Source of the DNA: Fragilaria crotonensis
Taxonomy: Eukaryota > Bacillariophyta > Fragilariophyceae > Fragilariales > Fragilariaceae
Direction: 5' to 3'
NCBI GenBank assembly: GCA_022925895.1
Contig: JAKSYS010000535.1
Span: 1-43,370, forward strand
Length of the DNA: 43,370 nt
Below the pieces are notes generated by a model that was given only the letters and a program-made list of their open reading frames with translations, ran no database searches and was not told the DNA's origin. Below are positions 1 through 10,371 of this stretch, piece by piece. Position numbers and translations under genes: made by a program. Positions within the stretch are counted from its first letter, which is position 1. Every line of letters begins with the position of its first letter.

Positions 1-317
1 ACCTCCATCTGGAAATCTGCTGTCCACCGTTTTATAAATGTGAGTTTGATGACAGGGACACAGGGACCCCCCATGTCATATCTTGGCAATATCCTGAAAT
101 GCATCTCAGACGTTCGTTCCATGAGGAAAAACATATAAGCCCCTGGATGCCGTTGCAGAACAGTCACACCGTCATGATGATCTAATTGTGTACTATGACG
201 ACACACTTTTAGTACCCGAGTAGTAGCGTTATGTTGATGTCCTAAAACAGACCTAGGTTGTAAACGTTTTCGTAAAATGCTTATAGCTCTCAGCATATCG
301 TTTAAGTCCTCAACTTC
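1..317 (-). CDS. Partial unknown reading frame at left edge
   Basis: On the minus strand one frame is open from about 317 to the window edge (about 105 codons). It reads like real protein, with a basic/hydrophobic stretch and short motifs such as RHPGAYMFFLMERTSEMHFR. At 318-320 an in-frame TAG precedes it, and the same frame is open again from 321 to about 554. The TAG lies in GCAGCGTAG followed by GAA, so an intron acceptor or a nonsense mutation are both possible. An in-frame ATG exists at 296. I do not recognise the family. The gene continues outside the window; it could be a degraded remnant. Confidence 0.3.
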
Positions 318-632
318 CTACGCTGCAAACCTTCGTATAAATTGGATATAGCTCCAGAACTTCAATCCTGGTGTCAAATGCCCACAGATGCGTTCGCTAT
401 AGTTGACGATTAAAACTATAAACGTACTACTCTCTAATACTGAACTATTGATGTCGCTGTCCCGACTGGATTTGTCGTACAACATGTTCTTTACAGTGTA
501 TTGAAGGAACGTTGTCCTCGTGCGTGGCAGCCATCGAAATCCACCTGAGTCCAAGACCGAAAGTGACCATCCACAATTTCTGCTCTAATCCAGCTGCCAG
601 CAGCCAATTCTGACTATTGTTGACTTGCAACG

Positions 633-1049
633 ATGCCATTCTCCAACAGCAACCAACACGACCAGTACAAGGAGGATGACCAAGACATTACATTACCAAC
701 GGATCGCGAGGGGCGCAATACTGTGATTGAGGAATCTTTCGTTGCAGGTCCTGCTAGTTTGCGTTTTTCCGGACCTGCGAGTTTGCATTTCGTCGAGGCA
801 GCATCAACATCGCTCAGACGTCAAGGTCTAGAGTACCTTCCTGGACAGTTCTCGTCGCGTGATAATGGTCCTCCTCATATCCCGCGTACTCCTGAAGAAG
901 AGAGGCGATTTCTGCTCTCCGTCCTACAGGAGGCACTTCATCTATGTAGAGACGATGACACCTTTCAGTCGGGGCCTCCACAGCATCCTCGCGGGACTAT
1001 ATCGCAGTCCGAAGCAACGGGCGAAGCAAAACAGAGAAAGCAGCAGTGA
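633..1049 (+). CDS. Small hypothetical protein (138 aa)
   Basis: ATG-started frame of 138 codons. The product is hydrophilic, with an acidic N-terminus, a near-duplicated pair around residues 38-52 (GPASLRFS / GPASLHFV), and a helix-prone segment PEEERRFLLSVLQEALHLC around residues 86-104. There is no signal peptide or membrane segment. I recognise no family. It runs toward the minus-strand sulfotransferase gene with a 158-bp convergent gap. The length and internal repeat favour a real gene only weakly; a chance frame cannot be excluded. Confidence 0.35.
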   Translation: MPFSNSNQHDQYKEDDQDITLPTDREGRNTVIEESFVAGPASLRFSGPASLHFVEAASTSLRRQGLEYLPGQFSSRDNGPPHIPRTPEEERRFLLSVLQEALHLCRDDDTFQSGPPQHPRGTISQSEATGEAKQRKQQ

Positions 1050-1207
1050 ATGGGTATGCGTCAAGGGCAAGGAATGTCCGTCGACTAAAGAACTGCTTGT
1101 AACGACAATCCCTATTTTGCATTCTCAAATAATGGGTCTTGGGGTACCGACCCTACGTGCGAAGTAGAAACATGTCGACTAAAGCAGCAAGTAGATTGAA
1201 GTGGAGT

Positions 1208-2476
1208 CTAGTATCCAATTGTTTCAATCATGCTCTCAATCTCTTCTTCCATGCCGTCTATACACTCATAGCCACATCCTGAGTCTAGCCACAGGCAATC
1301 GGTGGCAGGGTCAGAGTGTTTCAAATAGGGTGCTCGAACGCCGCTGGCTGAGCACGGATAACGAAGACCTTGAGCGCATTTGGCGTTGACCAATTCCTGG
1401 GCCGCCTGGAATTGCAACAAGAGGCGATTGAATTGTCTCCGGCCAAGTCTATCAATGGTCATATCCAAGCTTTTCTCAGCGGCACGATAAAGCATCCAAT
1501 CTCCCGCTGAGACGTTCAAGTATAACGGTGATTGAAAGAACTTTTTCATTCCAGGTGATGTGAACGATGGAACTATGTAGACGCAGGTATTGTTGAAGGC
1601 TCCGTCGTCAAAATTGCCACTCGATTTCGCTTTGATGTACACAAGGTCAGACACCTTGAGTCGCAGCATCATCATGAGTACCACCAGGCACTCGTCCATA
1701 CGTTCCGTGATACCAATAAAGTTGTACCCTCGCATTATATCATTGGCAAGTTTGAGACGCAGTTGGCGCAGTCGATGCGCCTCGATCTGCAGCGGCTTGT
1801 AGGTATGTACGAAATGATCCTGTTCCTTGTCGTCAGTAGGTACCAGCGCAAGATCCTTCAGGTAATAATCTTGCAAATACGGCGCTTTCATGATGAATTT
1901 TTGGAAGTTCTCGTCGGATGGCTCCATTTTCATCCGAGAAACAAGGAAATGAAAGAACTGCGAACTGATTCGTTTCTGTGGATTCCGTATAATCGTAAAG
2001 AGAAAGGACTTTTGTGGGTCTCGGTCGACGAACTCCATGTACCTCGCTGGATAGTGATCGAACCGACTGTCACACATGACACTTTGGTTTTTCCGTCTGG
2101 CGATGTTGCGAGCGATTCGTAACACAATCCCACTCACGGTGGAGCTCCCTGTCTTCATTTCCTTGACAAACAGAATGCCCTCCGTGGTCGGCGACCTCGA
2201 CACGGCCGGTGTCGACCATTTCAGTGCGTCAGCCTTGCCGCATGGAAGAGGTAAGTTTTCTGGCCATGGAGGGAAGGCTCTTACAATAACCCCACTCAAG
2301 AGCTGCTCATGATTTGCGGTGTTGACGGACTGAAGTGGTGGGTCAAAACTACGTCTGTGGTGTTCATTGTCAGTACAGGTTATAAGCAATGAGAGTTGCC
2401 GCCACGATGACAACAAACCAGCCTGAATAACCAGGAATATGAATAGTAAGCTCAGAGTGTTCCCAGCGAGATACAT
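1208..2476 (-). CDS. Membrane-anchored carbohydrate sulfotransferase (Gal3ST-like)
   Basis: A 422-aa single-exon gene starting at ATG 2476. Residues about 7-32 form an N-terminal hydrophobic segment without a clear cleavage site, as in type II Golgi enzymes. The 5'-phosphosulfate loop is visible as KTGSST (about residues 108-113) and the 3'-phosphate motif as IIRNPQKRISS (about 162-172). These are the two PAPS-binding signatures of Golgi sulfotransferases, and KTGSST is typical of galactose-3-O-sulfotransferases. Family knowledge: such enzymes move sulfate from PAPS onto sugars of glycoproteins or glycolipids in the Golgi lumen, which would fit diatom sulfated polysaccharides; the substrate is inferred. 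The C-terminal half is Cys-containing and ends near a CGYECIDGMEEE segment. It is divergent from RAD51C. Confidence 0.82.
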   Translation of the reverse strand: MYLAGNTLSLLFIFLVIQAGLLSSWRQLSLLITCTDNEHHRRSFDPPLQSVNTANHEQLLSGVIVRAFPPWPENLPLPCGKADALKWSTPAVSRSPTTEGILFVKEMKTGSSTVSGIVLRIARNIARRKNQSVMCDSRFDHYPARYMEFVDRDPQKSFLFTIIRNPQKRISSQFFHFLVSRMKMEPSDENFQKFIMKAPYLQDYYLKDLALVPTDDKEQDHFVHTYKPLQIEAHRLRQLRLKLANDIMRGYNFIGITERMDECLVVLMMMLRLKVSDLVYIKAKSSGNFDDGAFNNTCVYIVPSFTSPGMKKFFQSPLYLNVSAGDWMLYRAAEKSLDMTIDRLGRRQFNRLLLQFQAAQELVNAKCAQGLRYPCSASGVRAPYLKHSDPATDCLWLDSGCGYECIDGMEEEIESMIETIGY

Positions 2477-2931
2477 CTGTACTCAGTGACATGAATTGCG
2501 GCTGATGGTGTTTTTTTATTGAGGTTTTCAATTTCTCATCACAGTGATGCCGTTGGATGGGCAATGAAAGACAGAGGAGCCAAAAGCGTTAAATCATCGT
2601 TAATTTGTATAAGGGAATTTCCGTGTTATATCGTTCGCATGTATAGCATGTACATGTGTACGACGGTACCAGGTATCCTACACAGGGCTCGGTAGGTGCG
2701 GAATCTGGTATACAGTACTAGTACAGTTTACTACAGTACCAGTTGTCCGATTAGCAGATGACGCCCACGTGCACACATATAACAATATGCCTATTACCTC
2801 GCCGCCGCGCATTGAAATCACAGTTCGTTCCCACACACAACTCTCCCTAACCCGAAGATATCTGATACAAACCTGAAGTCCGCGGTTGCCACCAACCACA
2901 AACAATCGGATCGGAGAAGACCCTGCTTGCC
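2477..2931. promoter_or_regulatory. Divergent promoter interval, sulfotransferase / RAD51C
   Basis: 455 bp between two divergent start codons, so both promoters must lie here. It contains clustered GTAC-type words: GGTACC near 2666, ACAGTACTAGTACAG near 2713-2727, and ACAGTACCAG near 2734. No TATA box is convincing. The RAD51C start context is CCATGTCT. Confidence 0.35.
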
Positions 2932-4016
2932 ATGTCTGCAACAATACCCCTGTCGCATCTTCCCTTGCGTCCCTCAAGTCTTGCTCTCCTGCAGCAGAGA
3001 GGGTTCACTACGTTGAAAGAGATCGAGGAATCCAAGGCCAATGGCGGTTTGTCAAATCTGGCGCAAGAACTCCAGATCACGCTAGTCGAGGCTGCAGCAT
3101 TGGTACGAGAACTTCAGACAGCATCTTCGACAACCGCCGCTCCAGCGACGGCAACCGCGCTATCTATTCTCCAGTCGCAGTCAACACGATCTATCGTTAC
3201 GTTCTCCAAGTCCTTGGATGAAATGCTCGGCGGTGGGGTTAGCATTGGGGAAGTAACAGAGATTTGTGGTTTGCCTGGGGCGGGCAAGACGCAGTTGGCA
3301 ATGCAGTTGTGTGTCAATGCCAACCTTCCACATCAAGTTGGTGGTACCTGCGGACAAGCTGTGTACATCGATACGGAAGGCTCATTCAGTCCAGAACGAT
3401 GCCAAAGCATGGCGGAGGGGTTGGTCCGACATGTACATAAATCCACTCGAGGTCGAGCAGAAATTCCCGATTGGTTTGAACCCGATGCCATCCTCGATGG
3501 CATACACGTCTTTCGAGTCTATGACGAACCGACACAAATGGCAACGCTAGAAGCTTTGCCTCGATTTTGGAACAACACCAGAACCCACCGTCAAGACCGA
3601 TACGGCTAATCGTGCTAGACTCTGTTGCCTTTCATTTCCGAGCTACGACAACGGACTATTCGGGACGCTCGCGAGCTCTATCCAAAGTGGCGTCTCTCTT
3701 GTCCGATATGGCGTCGAAATACCAACTTGCAACTCTCGTTGTGAATCAAATGACGACCAAGGTGAACGGCGATTCCAGCGAAGTTGTTCCCGCCTTGGGA
3801 GAATCATGGGCTCACGCTGTCACGACGCGGCTGATTGCAGAACAACCTAATCCACAAGAATCTACGCGAATATGTCGTCTCGTCAAAAGTCCACACAAGC
3901 CCTGCAGTGTGGCACATTTCGACGTGCGCGAAGTTGGTATACGCGACGTGCAGCAACATGGGGAATCCGATCGAAAGGAAAATCAAGATGGTAAGCGACA
4001 ACGAACGTGCGCTTGA
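2932..4016 (+). CDS. RAD51C: DNA repair protein RAD51 homolog 3 (RAD51C), one frameshift
   Basis: RecA/RAD51-family ATPase of the RAD51C type, a RAD51 paralog acting in homologous recombination in the nucleus. An N-terminal helix-hairpin-helix-like region (about residues 10-65) is followed by Walker A GLPGAGKT (113-120), AVYIDTEGSF (143-152), Walker B LIVLDSVAF, and the L2-side NQMTTK and LGESWAHAVTTRLI motifs. KSP then G(I)RD near the C-terminus and a basic KRQR tail also match RAD51C. The frame opened at ATG 2932 stops at 3609, but all downstream motifs lie in another frame starting about 3567. The switch falls in CGATTTTGGAAC: one T appears to be missing. Restored length would be about 360 residues, close to human RAD51C (376). 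The frameshift may be an assembly error or a real lesion. Confidence 0.88.
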
Positions 4017-4109
4017 AAAACAAGGAGGTAGAACCATGCTGATGGGGGAGGGGCGCTATAAGCACTGCGTTGTCGATTAAGAAGCATAATACTTTTATCC
4101 TTTGTTATG

Positions 4110-7100
4110 CTATCTTGCACGTCGAGAATGGACAGTAAAGGCTATTACTCCAATGGCCGCTGCAGTCAATCCCATGCGCACTGGCGTTGGGGATGGTAAA
4201 TAACGCAGGATTGGGTTTGGACGCACAACTGTGTTATCAAAGGCCTTGAGACTTCCTCGCAGTTTCACGAGATCTGATGTACTATCAACCACCACATTTG
4301 TCGTGGAAGTCGCTCTCATCCTGGCTGCCAGCTCGTCCAACGGAAAGGTGCTACCGTACACCATGGAGGTGACTCGGGATCGATTGGAACTTAGGACCAC
4401 GCGGTCCCACGTGGACACTAAGTCCTCGCGCTCCAGGGATTGTATGGCAGCAGCGAGGTCTCGCACCGAGTTCCACGGAATGTCAGAATCACGACCGCCG
4501 GCCCGGAGAACCTCGGGCCCGAATCGATGGATTTTACTGAAGTGGATTGAGGATTCAGTGGCGAGCTTCTGGATGGGCTTGAGTAGGGTGGTGCTCAAAG
4601 CGGAAGCATGATCATGAATCTGGGACTCCGGCATTTTGAGAAGAGACGCGCGGAAGTCGGTCAAGAAATCGTCGATTCTTGTCGCAACGTCAGTAGGGGA
4701 AAGCTTGCGGCTCAAGACGTTGATTGCAATAAAGTCAACAGCAGTTGTAGTTGCATTCGACTGCGCAAAGTCAACATCGTAATAGCTCTGCACAACGTAA
4801 CCAAGCTGCTGCTTGGTCCTTAAAGTATTAAAGAGCGGTTCGCGAAGCATGTGGCAAAGTAGTCGAATCGAAGCGGTGCTCTGCAAGCTCTCCGGACACG
4901 AAAGACCTACGCCTCGAAAGGCAGGGATTTGAGACTGAAAGGTCATAAGCACAGCCCCATTCTCTTCGTGAGGATTCTTGGAAGCAAAATGTAACTCCAC
5001 GGACTTGCCAAGAGGCAATCGCCTCGTGTCAGAACCATACAGTCGGATTTGCGTTGAAGCATTAGGTGGCTTTGAACGTCCGAGGACGTGAGTCACCATC
5101 GCGAAGAAGTCAGTGGCTGACTTCTCTGAGACATTACCGGTGAAGAAACAATCAACCTCGAATTCAGTACTTTGGACAAGACGTCGATGATGCTCCTTGA
5201 TAGAATCGAGCGAGGCGTTTTTGGCGAAGTCAAGAGAGACATCAATCACTGTCTGTTTCTGAGAGAAGAGAAGATTCTGGTAATGCAACGCATGTGAATC
5301 AGCGCGGCGCGAGGATAAGTAGGTCGACAGGTTACGAACTGTTCGATCCTTAGTTGTCTCAACATAAGATTCACTAACGAAGTCACCATCGAGGAAATCC
5401 CGAAGAACTTTGATAGCCAGGTCAGGAAGGCGATCGGAGAAGCCTGTGCATGATAGCCGAATGCCCGATGAGGACGCAGAGAGGGACCAATGCAGACCTG
5501 CCAAAGTGGCATCATAAGTCTCCTGCGCCAGAGCTTGCGCGAAAACCGATGACAACAAGCTCGAATGGATGGAAGCTTCGGGATCAAACTCCCATTCATC
5601 GCCTTTCAACGAATGTTGGACAGAAGCATGTCTTATGAATACGTCAAGCGACGACTTCGGCAAGGCGTAGCGATCATCCAAGCGATGCCAAAGTCTGCCT
5701 ATGCCGTTTGTGAATAGGAGAGTCGGCGGGTCGATTTCTTTCTCAATGCGCGGACCTTGCTTGGCTTCGTCTGGTAATTCATCAACAAGTTCAAGGCTAC
5801 GAGGAATGAAGCGATTGAAGCTTGGTAGATGCAAACGTGAAGGATCCAGCAACGCCGTTGGGGTCATTTCGTTCCAGCCGCTGCAATCCACAATGGGAAC
5901 GAGGTAGTATTCAATGCCATACCACGGTTCGACTTTCTTCCCAAACGCTCTACCAAAATGCGCAAAAAACTTGAGGGCTTCCATTTCTTCCCAGGCGGCT
6001 TCGCTGCACCTCTCGATAATGCAGTTTTCTGCCGTGAGGTACGACGCAAACTCCTGCGCAGCAGGCGCATCCTTGTCGACAAGTCTTCCGGCAGACTGGC
6101 AAAACTCTGTCCCATAGGCAACAATCGACTGCGCAAGATTCGGGGCGGTGTCGTACGCCTGGCCTGGCGAGGCATGGTTGAAATGAATTTCCGACAATTC
6201 TCTTGACTCCTCCCAGTGGCGTTGCAAGTCTGGCGCTCGAACAATGAGTCGACAATGCTCCAACAATAAGGCAATGATTGACTTCCATTCTTTCTCACCC
6301 TCCTCGGTCAAAGAGAGTTCAAGCTGAAAGACTGTCTGGTCAGGTCCAGATATTCGGGTGCCTGAGGAGAGTGAAGTAATAAGTCCAGCAGTCTGCAAGA
6401 CTGCAAACGAGCTGCCAGGGCCTTCATGCCCTAGTAGGTGACTGAGCAGATTTGTTGGATTACGATTGAAAAGATTTCGACAGGGAGGTACGGGGAAATT
6501 GAGCGTCAACTTGCGCATGGATTGAAGGGGCTTCACAGTTAGCAGGACAGGCCATTGATGATTTTGCAGCTCGGATGAAAAGGCAGGTCTGTATTCGGGG
6601 ACTGGTCTGCCAAAGACGTATTCTGGCATATCTGCCGCAGCGTCGATAATCATCATCTCTACCTCGCCGCTTGGATTTTCCAACTCTTTTCTAACAATCG
6701 CGCCAAAGCGCGGAACCATCCAATCTTGCAGCTGGTCCAAGGACTGAGGACCCACAATCACAACAGTCATGTTCTCTGGTTGGTAGTGATAACGATGGAA
6801 GGCCAAGAGCGCTGCTCTGATTTTTGCCGTATCTCCCGATTCCGCTGGTAGAGTCAAGGCATTTCCCGTCGTAAACTTTGAGTAATAGTGATCTGGATCA
6901 GCGAGTGCCTTGATAATCTGAAGCCTTCGTCTGCCATCGCTAGTTAGGTTCTTCGAGTTCTCAGAGTCCACAGCTTGTACCTCTCTAGCAGTACCTGACA
7001 AGCTGAAGAGGGGTGAAATAAAGAAGTTTGAAAAGATGTCCACCGCATGTTCTGCAAAAGGAGCCAAGACATCGAACTTGTACGTTGTCAGATGGAGCGA

Positions 7101-7448
7101 GGTGGAAGCATTCGAGTGCCCACCGTGGCTTGAAAGGTACTTTTTGTACTCATTTTCACCTGGATACTTCTCACTCCCTAAAAAGCACATATGCTCGCAG
7201 AAATGAGCCAATCCACTCATCTCTCTGGGATCCGCTGCAGCGCCAACGGCAACAGCACACGACATGGCTGTTGTTTTCGATTCCTTGTCGTTCACAACCA
7301 TACAAGTGACGCCATTCTGCAATCGCAAGGCTCTATACTCTCGCCAATCAGACTTTCCCTTCTTTGCAGGCGGGAGGATCTCGATCGACGGCTGAAGTTC
7401 CGTCATTGCCTTGTCTTTGTTCGTTGTCCTGCACTCGAAAAATGCCAT
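4110..7448 (-). CDS. IDE: Insulin-degrading-enzyme-like M16A metalloprotease
   Basis: A long single-exon gene of 1112 aa from the first ATG in frame (7448; the open frame reaches slightly further upstream only through non-ATG codons). The inverted zinc motif HFCEH lies at residues 82-86, followed by the second-shell and metal-binding EVQAVDSENSKN block. The C-terminal half carries the conserved RTKQQLGYVVQS substrate-binding region. The four-domain length (about 1000 aa) matches insulysin/IDE (M16A), which degrades small peptides inside a closed chamber. Unusually, the C-terminus ends in a hydrophobic stretch (MGLTAAAIGVIAFTVHS) and a basic RRAR tail, which looks like a tail anchor to a mitochondrial or peroxisomal membrane (inference). 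It converges with RAD51C, with 94 bp between stops. Confidence 0.93.
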   Translation of the reverse strand: MAFFECRTTNKDKAMTELQPSIEILPPAKKGKSDWREYRALRLQNGVTCMVVNDKESKTTAMSCAVAVGAAADPREMSGLAHFCEHMCFLGSEKYPGENEYKKYLSSHGGHSNASTSLHLTTYKFDVLAPFAEHAVDIFSNFFISPLFSLSGTAREVQAVDSENSKNLTSDGRRRLQIIKALADPDHYYSKFTTGNALTLPAESGDTAKIRAALLAFHRYHYQPENMTVVIVGPQSLDQLQDWMVPRFGAIVRKELENPSGEVEMMIIDAAADMPEYVFGRPVPEYRPAFSSELQNHQWPVLLTVKPLQSMRKLTLNFPVPPCRNLFNRNPTNLLSHLLGHEGPGSSFAVLQTAGLITSLSSGTRISGPDQTVFQLELSLTEEGEKEWKSIIALLLEHCRLIVRAPDLQRHWEESRELSEIHFNHASPGQAYDTAPNLAQSIVAYGTEFCQSAGRLVDKDAPAAQEFASYLTAENCIIERCSEAAWEEMEALKFFAHFGRAFGKKVEPWYGIEYYLVPIVDCSGWNEMTPTALLDPSRLHLPSFNRFIPRSLELVDELPDEAKQGPRIEKEIDPPTLLFTNGIGRLWHRLDDRYALPKSSLDVFIRHASVQHSLKGDEWEFDPEASIHSSLLSSVFAQALAQETYDATLAGLHWSLSASSSGIRLSCTGFSDRLPDLAIKVLRDFLDGDFVSESYVETTKDRTVRNLSTYLSSRRADSHALHYQNLLFSQKQTVIDVSLDFAKNASLDSIKEHHRRLVQSTEFEVDCFFTGNVSEKSATDFFAMVTHVLGRSKPPNASTQIRLYGSDTRRLPLGKSVELHFASKNPHEENGAVLMTFQSQIPAFRGVGLSCPESLQSTASIRLLCHMLREPLFNTLRTKQQLGYVVQSYYDVDFAQSNATTTAVDFIAINVLSRKLSPTDVATRIDDFLTDFRASLLKMPESQIHDHASALSTTLLKPIQKLATESSIHFSKIHRFGPEVLRAGGRDSDIPWNSVRDLAAAIQSLEREDLVSTWDRVVLSSNRSRVTSMVYGSTFPLDELAARMRATSTTNVVVDSTSDLVKLRGSLKAFDNTVVRPNPILRYLPSPTPVRMGLTAAAIGVIAFTVHSRRAR

Positions 7449-7988
7449 ATTCTTCCACCGTTGTACGGAGTAATTGCAGCGTACTCCAAACTTCAATACG
7501 AGCCCTCTTGTAGTTGAGGGTTAACATCGCGTACGTACTGCACCTTTGTATCGTTCGGTAGTACTACAGTACTCAAGTATTCGAAATACAGTGCGAACCG
7601 AAGTGACTTTGCTAGACGATCGTTTCAACGGTGCGACCGTACTAAAGTAGTTTCTACAAGCTTCCAGTACGAAAACGTTCGGTAGTCCCGGGTCCCGGGT
7701 CCCCGCTTTCGGAATTCCGGGCGTGAACGAGTGACCCGAACCGGAGCGCACGTGGATTTTTCTGCGTACTCCACCAGTACCAGGCACCGTGGCCAATCAC
7801 ATAGCCAGGAATCCCTTCACTCACCTGAAAATGTCACAACATTGTGATGCGGCGACTTGACATCCCTGTCATCGATCAGAAAACCAGAACATCATCCTAC
7901 TCAAGTCCTTGGTACAACCACTGTACTGAAACGGTTCCTGCCAATCCTATTCTCCTTTAACAACATTGCCAACCGACATTTTTATATC
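7449..7988. promoter_or_regulatory. Divergent promoter interval, M16 protease / thioredoxin
   Basis: 540 bp between divergent start codons. It holds a GTAGTACTACAGTACTC cluster near 7558-7575 and a tandem CCCGGGT repeat at about 7687-7700. No TATA box is clear. Confidence 0.3.
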
Positions 7989-8543
7989 ATGAGTCGAAAA
8001 GCCTTGAGACTATTGACACTGACGGTGTTGGTGCTGAGCCACAGCAACAGCCCAACAACTGGACTGGTAGTTGAGGGGTTCCAATTGTCCATGAATCGAA
8101 AACTTCCCACAAACTGTCATACGGCGGCGACTAACATGCGTGGTCGGCTGGGACATTTACGACCCCGACTGTGGGGTGCTGCTGTGGAGATTGAAGCCTC
8201 GTCGCCAACATCCCTCAAGGCGGCCATGAAATTCAAAAACTTTGAAGAAATGTTGCTCAATTTTGGTAGCTCCTTGGTGGTAGTTTCCTTCTCCACTGAC
8301 CTGTGTGGGCCCTGTCGATTGATGAAGAAGGAGCTCTCTCGAATATCATCAAACATTGGAGACGGGGTTAAAGTCTTTTCCGTTGATACAGACAAGTTTC
8401 CCAAGCTTGGTGCTCGATACAATATCTCAGTTCTCCCGACCTTGGTCGTCTTTAAGGAAGGACAGATCCAGGATCGCATTGAAGGCATAGGGAAGGCACA
8501 TTCGGTAGAGGAGAGAATTAGAGGCCTGCTAAATTCTGATTGA
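7989..8543 (+). CDS. Organelle-type thioredoxin
   Basis: 184 aa from ATG 7989; the open frame extends upstream only without an ATG. The N-terminus is basic then hydrophobic (residues about 5-17), followed by VEGFQL and a basic, Ser/Thr/Asn-rich stretch. This resembles a bipartite plastid presequence with Phe after the cleavage site, though the motif is not the canonical ASAF. The thioredoxin domain fills about residues 75-184: the active site CGPC is at 106-109, the cis-proline in SVLPTLVVFK, and a terminal helix follows. It would reduce target disulfides, most likely in the plastid (inference). It is similar to m-type thioredoxins, but the subtype is not settled. Its stop is 257 bp from that of adenylosuccinate lyase. 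Confidence 0.85.
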   Translation: MSRKALRLLTLTVLVLSHSNSPTTGLVVEGFQLSMNRKLPTNCHTAATNMRGRLGHLRPRLWGAAVEIEASSPTSLKAAMKFKNFEEMLLNFGSSLVVVSFSTDLCGPCRLMKKELSRISSNIGDGVKVFSVDTDKFPKLGARYNISVLPTLVVFKEGQIQDRIEGIGKAHSVEERIRGLLNSD

Positions 8544-8800
8544 AGGCACTTTTTAAACAGGCCGAGTTGCTTGCATTTTCGTTTCTCATGCGATGTGCCG
8601 CGGTCGTGGTTGGATTTCATTTCATTCAATCGTTACATAATCCGATACTTGGTAATAGTACTTGGAGTTTAATACAACATCTTTTCATGACAACTACCGA
8701 CTTGAAGTGATCCGCTTTCCAGACGCCATCCTACAGCAAAGAATGAGACAGGTGCGAATCGAACCCATAAACTGAGTACCCTCACAGTACTTAGGAGTAT
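8544..8800. other. Convergent 3' intergenic interval
   Basis: 257 bp between the stops of the thioredoxin and adenylosuccinate lyase genes. It must contain both polyadenylation regions. No gene is visible; a short T-loop-like string near 8750-8765 does not fold as a tRNA. Confidence 0.5.
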
Positions 8801-10371
8801 TTAGACATTTACGCCGTCGACAGACTCGATCGTCACCAATTCCTTGAATTTCTCCAGAATTGGGTCAATTTCATCGGCAATGAACTCATCGACTTGTTCG
8901 GGAGCACGACCGACAAATTGAGATGGTTCCATCAGCTGATCGAGCTTTGCGTGCACTGGCTTGAAGAGATCGTCGGATGCGATCCGTTCCAACAAATCGT
9001 TGGGCTTTCCTTCACCCTTGACAACAGCACCCGCCTCCATGGATTTGACACGAATTGCCTCGTGCAATTCTTGACGATCGCCACCGGCCTTGACACCTGA
9101 GGAAAAATTAATCGAGGATAAGACAAGAAACACAGCATGATACGCAAGCGCGATAAGGTGAACTCACATTCCATGATAATGTTCTCAGTTGCCATGAAGG
9201 GTAGCTCCGCCATAACATGGGACCTGACAACATTAGGCCAGACGTGCAGACCGTCCGCAATGTTTATCAAGAGATTAAGGACAACATCAGTCCCCAAGAA
9301 CCCTTCGGGGAGAATGATACGTCGGATAGCAGAATCATCCAGGGTACGTTCAAACCACTGGGATGCATGAGTATTGGCAGCACCGGTCGGCAATCCCATG
9401 ATGTATCTTGCTAGGGAGCAAACACGCTCACTTCTCATAGGGTTACGCTTGTATGCCATGGCACTGGATCCGATTTGTGTCTTGGAGAATGGTTCCTCAA
9501 CCTCCTTGAGATTCGCCAGTAGACGAATGTCGCCGCACATCTTGTAGGCAGACTGTGCAATACCCGACAAGACACTTAAAACGTTATAATCGATCTTGCG
9601 AGTGTATGTTTGACCCGACACAGCAATAGCACGAGAGAACCCCATCAATTCACAAACACGCTTATTTAAAGCTTTGACCTTCTCGTGGTCTCCATCAAAC
9701 AGCTCCAAGAAACTGGCTTGCGTTCCTGTTGTGCCCTTGACTCCGCGCATCGGGAGGTCCTCGATTTCACGGTTGACACGTTCCAAATCCAAGACGAGAT
9801 CTTGCATCCAAAGAGTACAACGCTTACCAACAGTGGTTAATTGGGCAGGTTGGTAGTGGGTAAATCCCAAAGTAGGAAGGTCACGATACTTGACAGCGAA
9901 CTCCTTCAATGTAGCCAGGACTTGAACTAGCTTTCTCTGAATAAGTTTGAGAGCTTCACGGATCTGAATCAAGTCCGTATTATCTCCAACGTAACAAGAA
10001 GTCGCCCCAAGATGGATGATAGGCATTGCGGCTGGAGCTACTTCACCAAACGCATGGACATGTCCCATGACGTCGTGTCGAAACTCGGCTTCCTTCTTGT
10101 CGGCAAATTCAAAGTCAATGTCAAAAAGCTTGCTGCGCATCTCCTCAAGCTGCTCATCAGTGATCTCCAATCCCAACTCTTGTTCGGCAGTCGCCAACGC
10201 GGTCCAAAGTTTGCGCCACGTAGTGAACTTCATGGCCGGACTCCAGACGAAACTCATTTCTTTGGTTGCATACCGTTGTACCAGCGGATGCTCATACTTT
10301 TGATGGTCAGGCAAGGCACCTTCTGGAAATTCAGCAGCAGCTGCGAGGAACAAGTCGGCGTTAGAGGACAT
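8801..10371 (-). CDS. ADSL: Adenylosuccinate lyase, two exons
   Basis: Exon 1 is 9168-10371 and exon 2 is 8801-9096; joined they give exactly 499 codons plus stop. The 71-bp intron (9097-9167, phase 1) begins GTGAGTT and ends TTTCCTCAG, and splicing rebuilds a MECVKAG junction. The product has the fumarase/aspartase-superfamily signature [15 protein letters not shown], the catalytic-loop serines before it, a [14 protein letters not shown] block and the [12 protein letters not shown] segment. It cleaves SAICAR and adenylosuccinate to release fumarate in de novo purine synthesis and the purine nucleotide cycle. There is no targeting peptide, so it is cytosolic. The length matches eukaryotic ADSL (about 480). 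Confidence 0.96.
9097..9167 (-). other. Intron of adenylosuccinate lyase gene
   Basis: 71 bp, GT-AG, phase 1. Without splicing the frame runs through to an unrelated basic tail and stops about 78 codons later, losing the conserved C-terminal domain. Confidence 0.9.

Noticed and set aside
8745..8825. tRNA-like T-loop string (GGGTTCGATTCG on the minus strand)
   Set aside because: The flanking bases do not form a T stem and no acceptor or D arm could be paired, so no tRNA is called.
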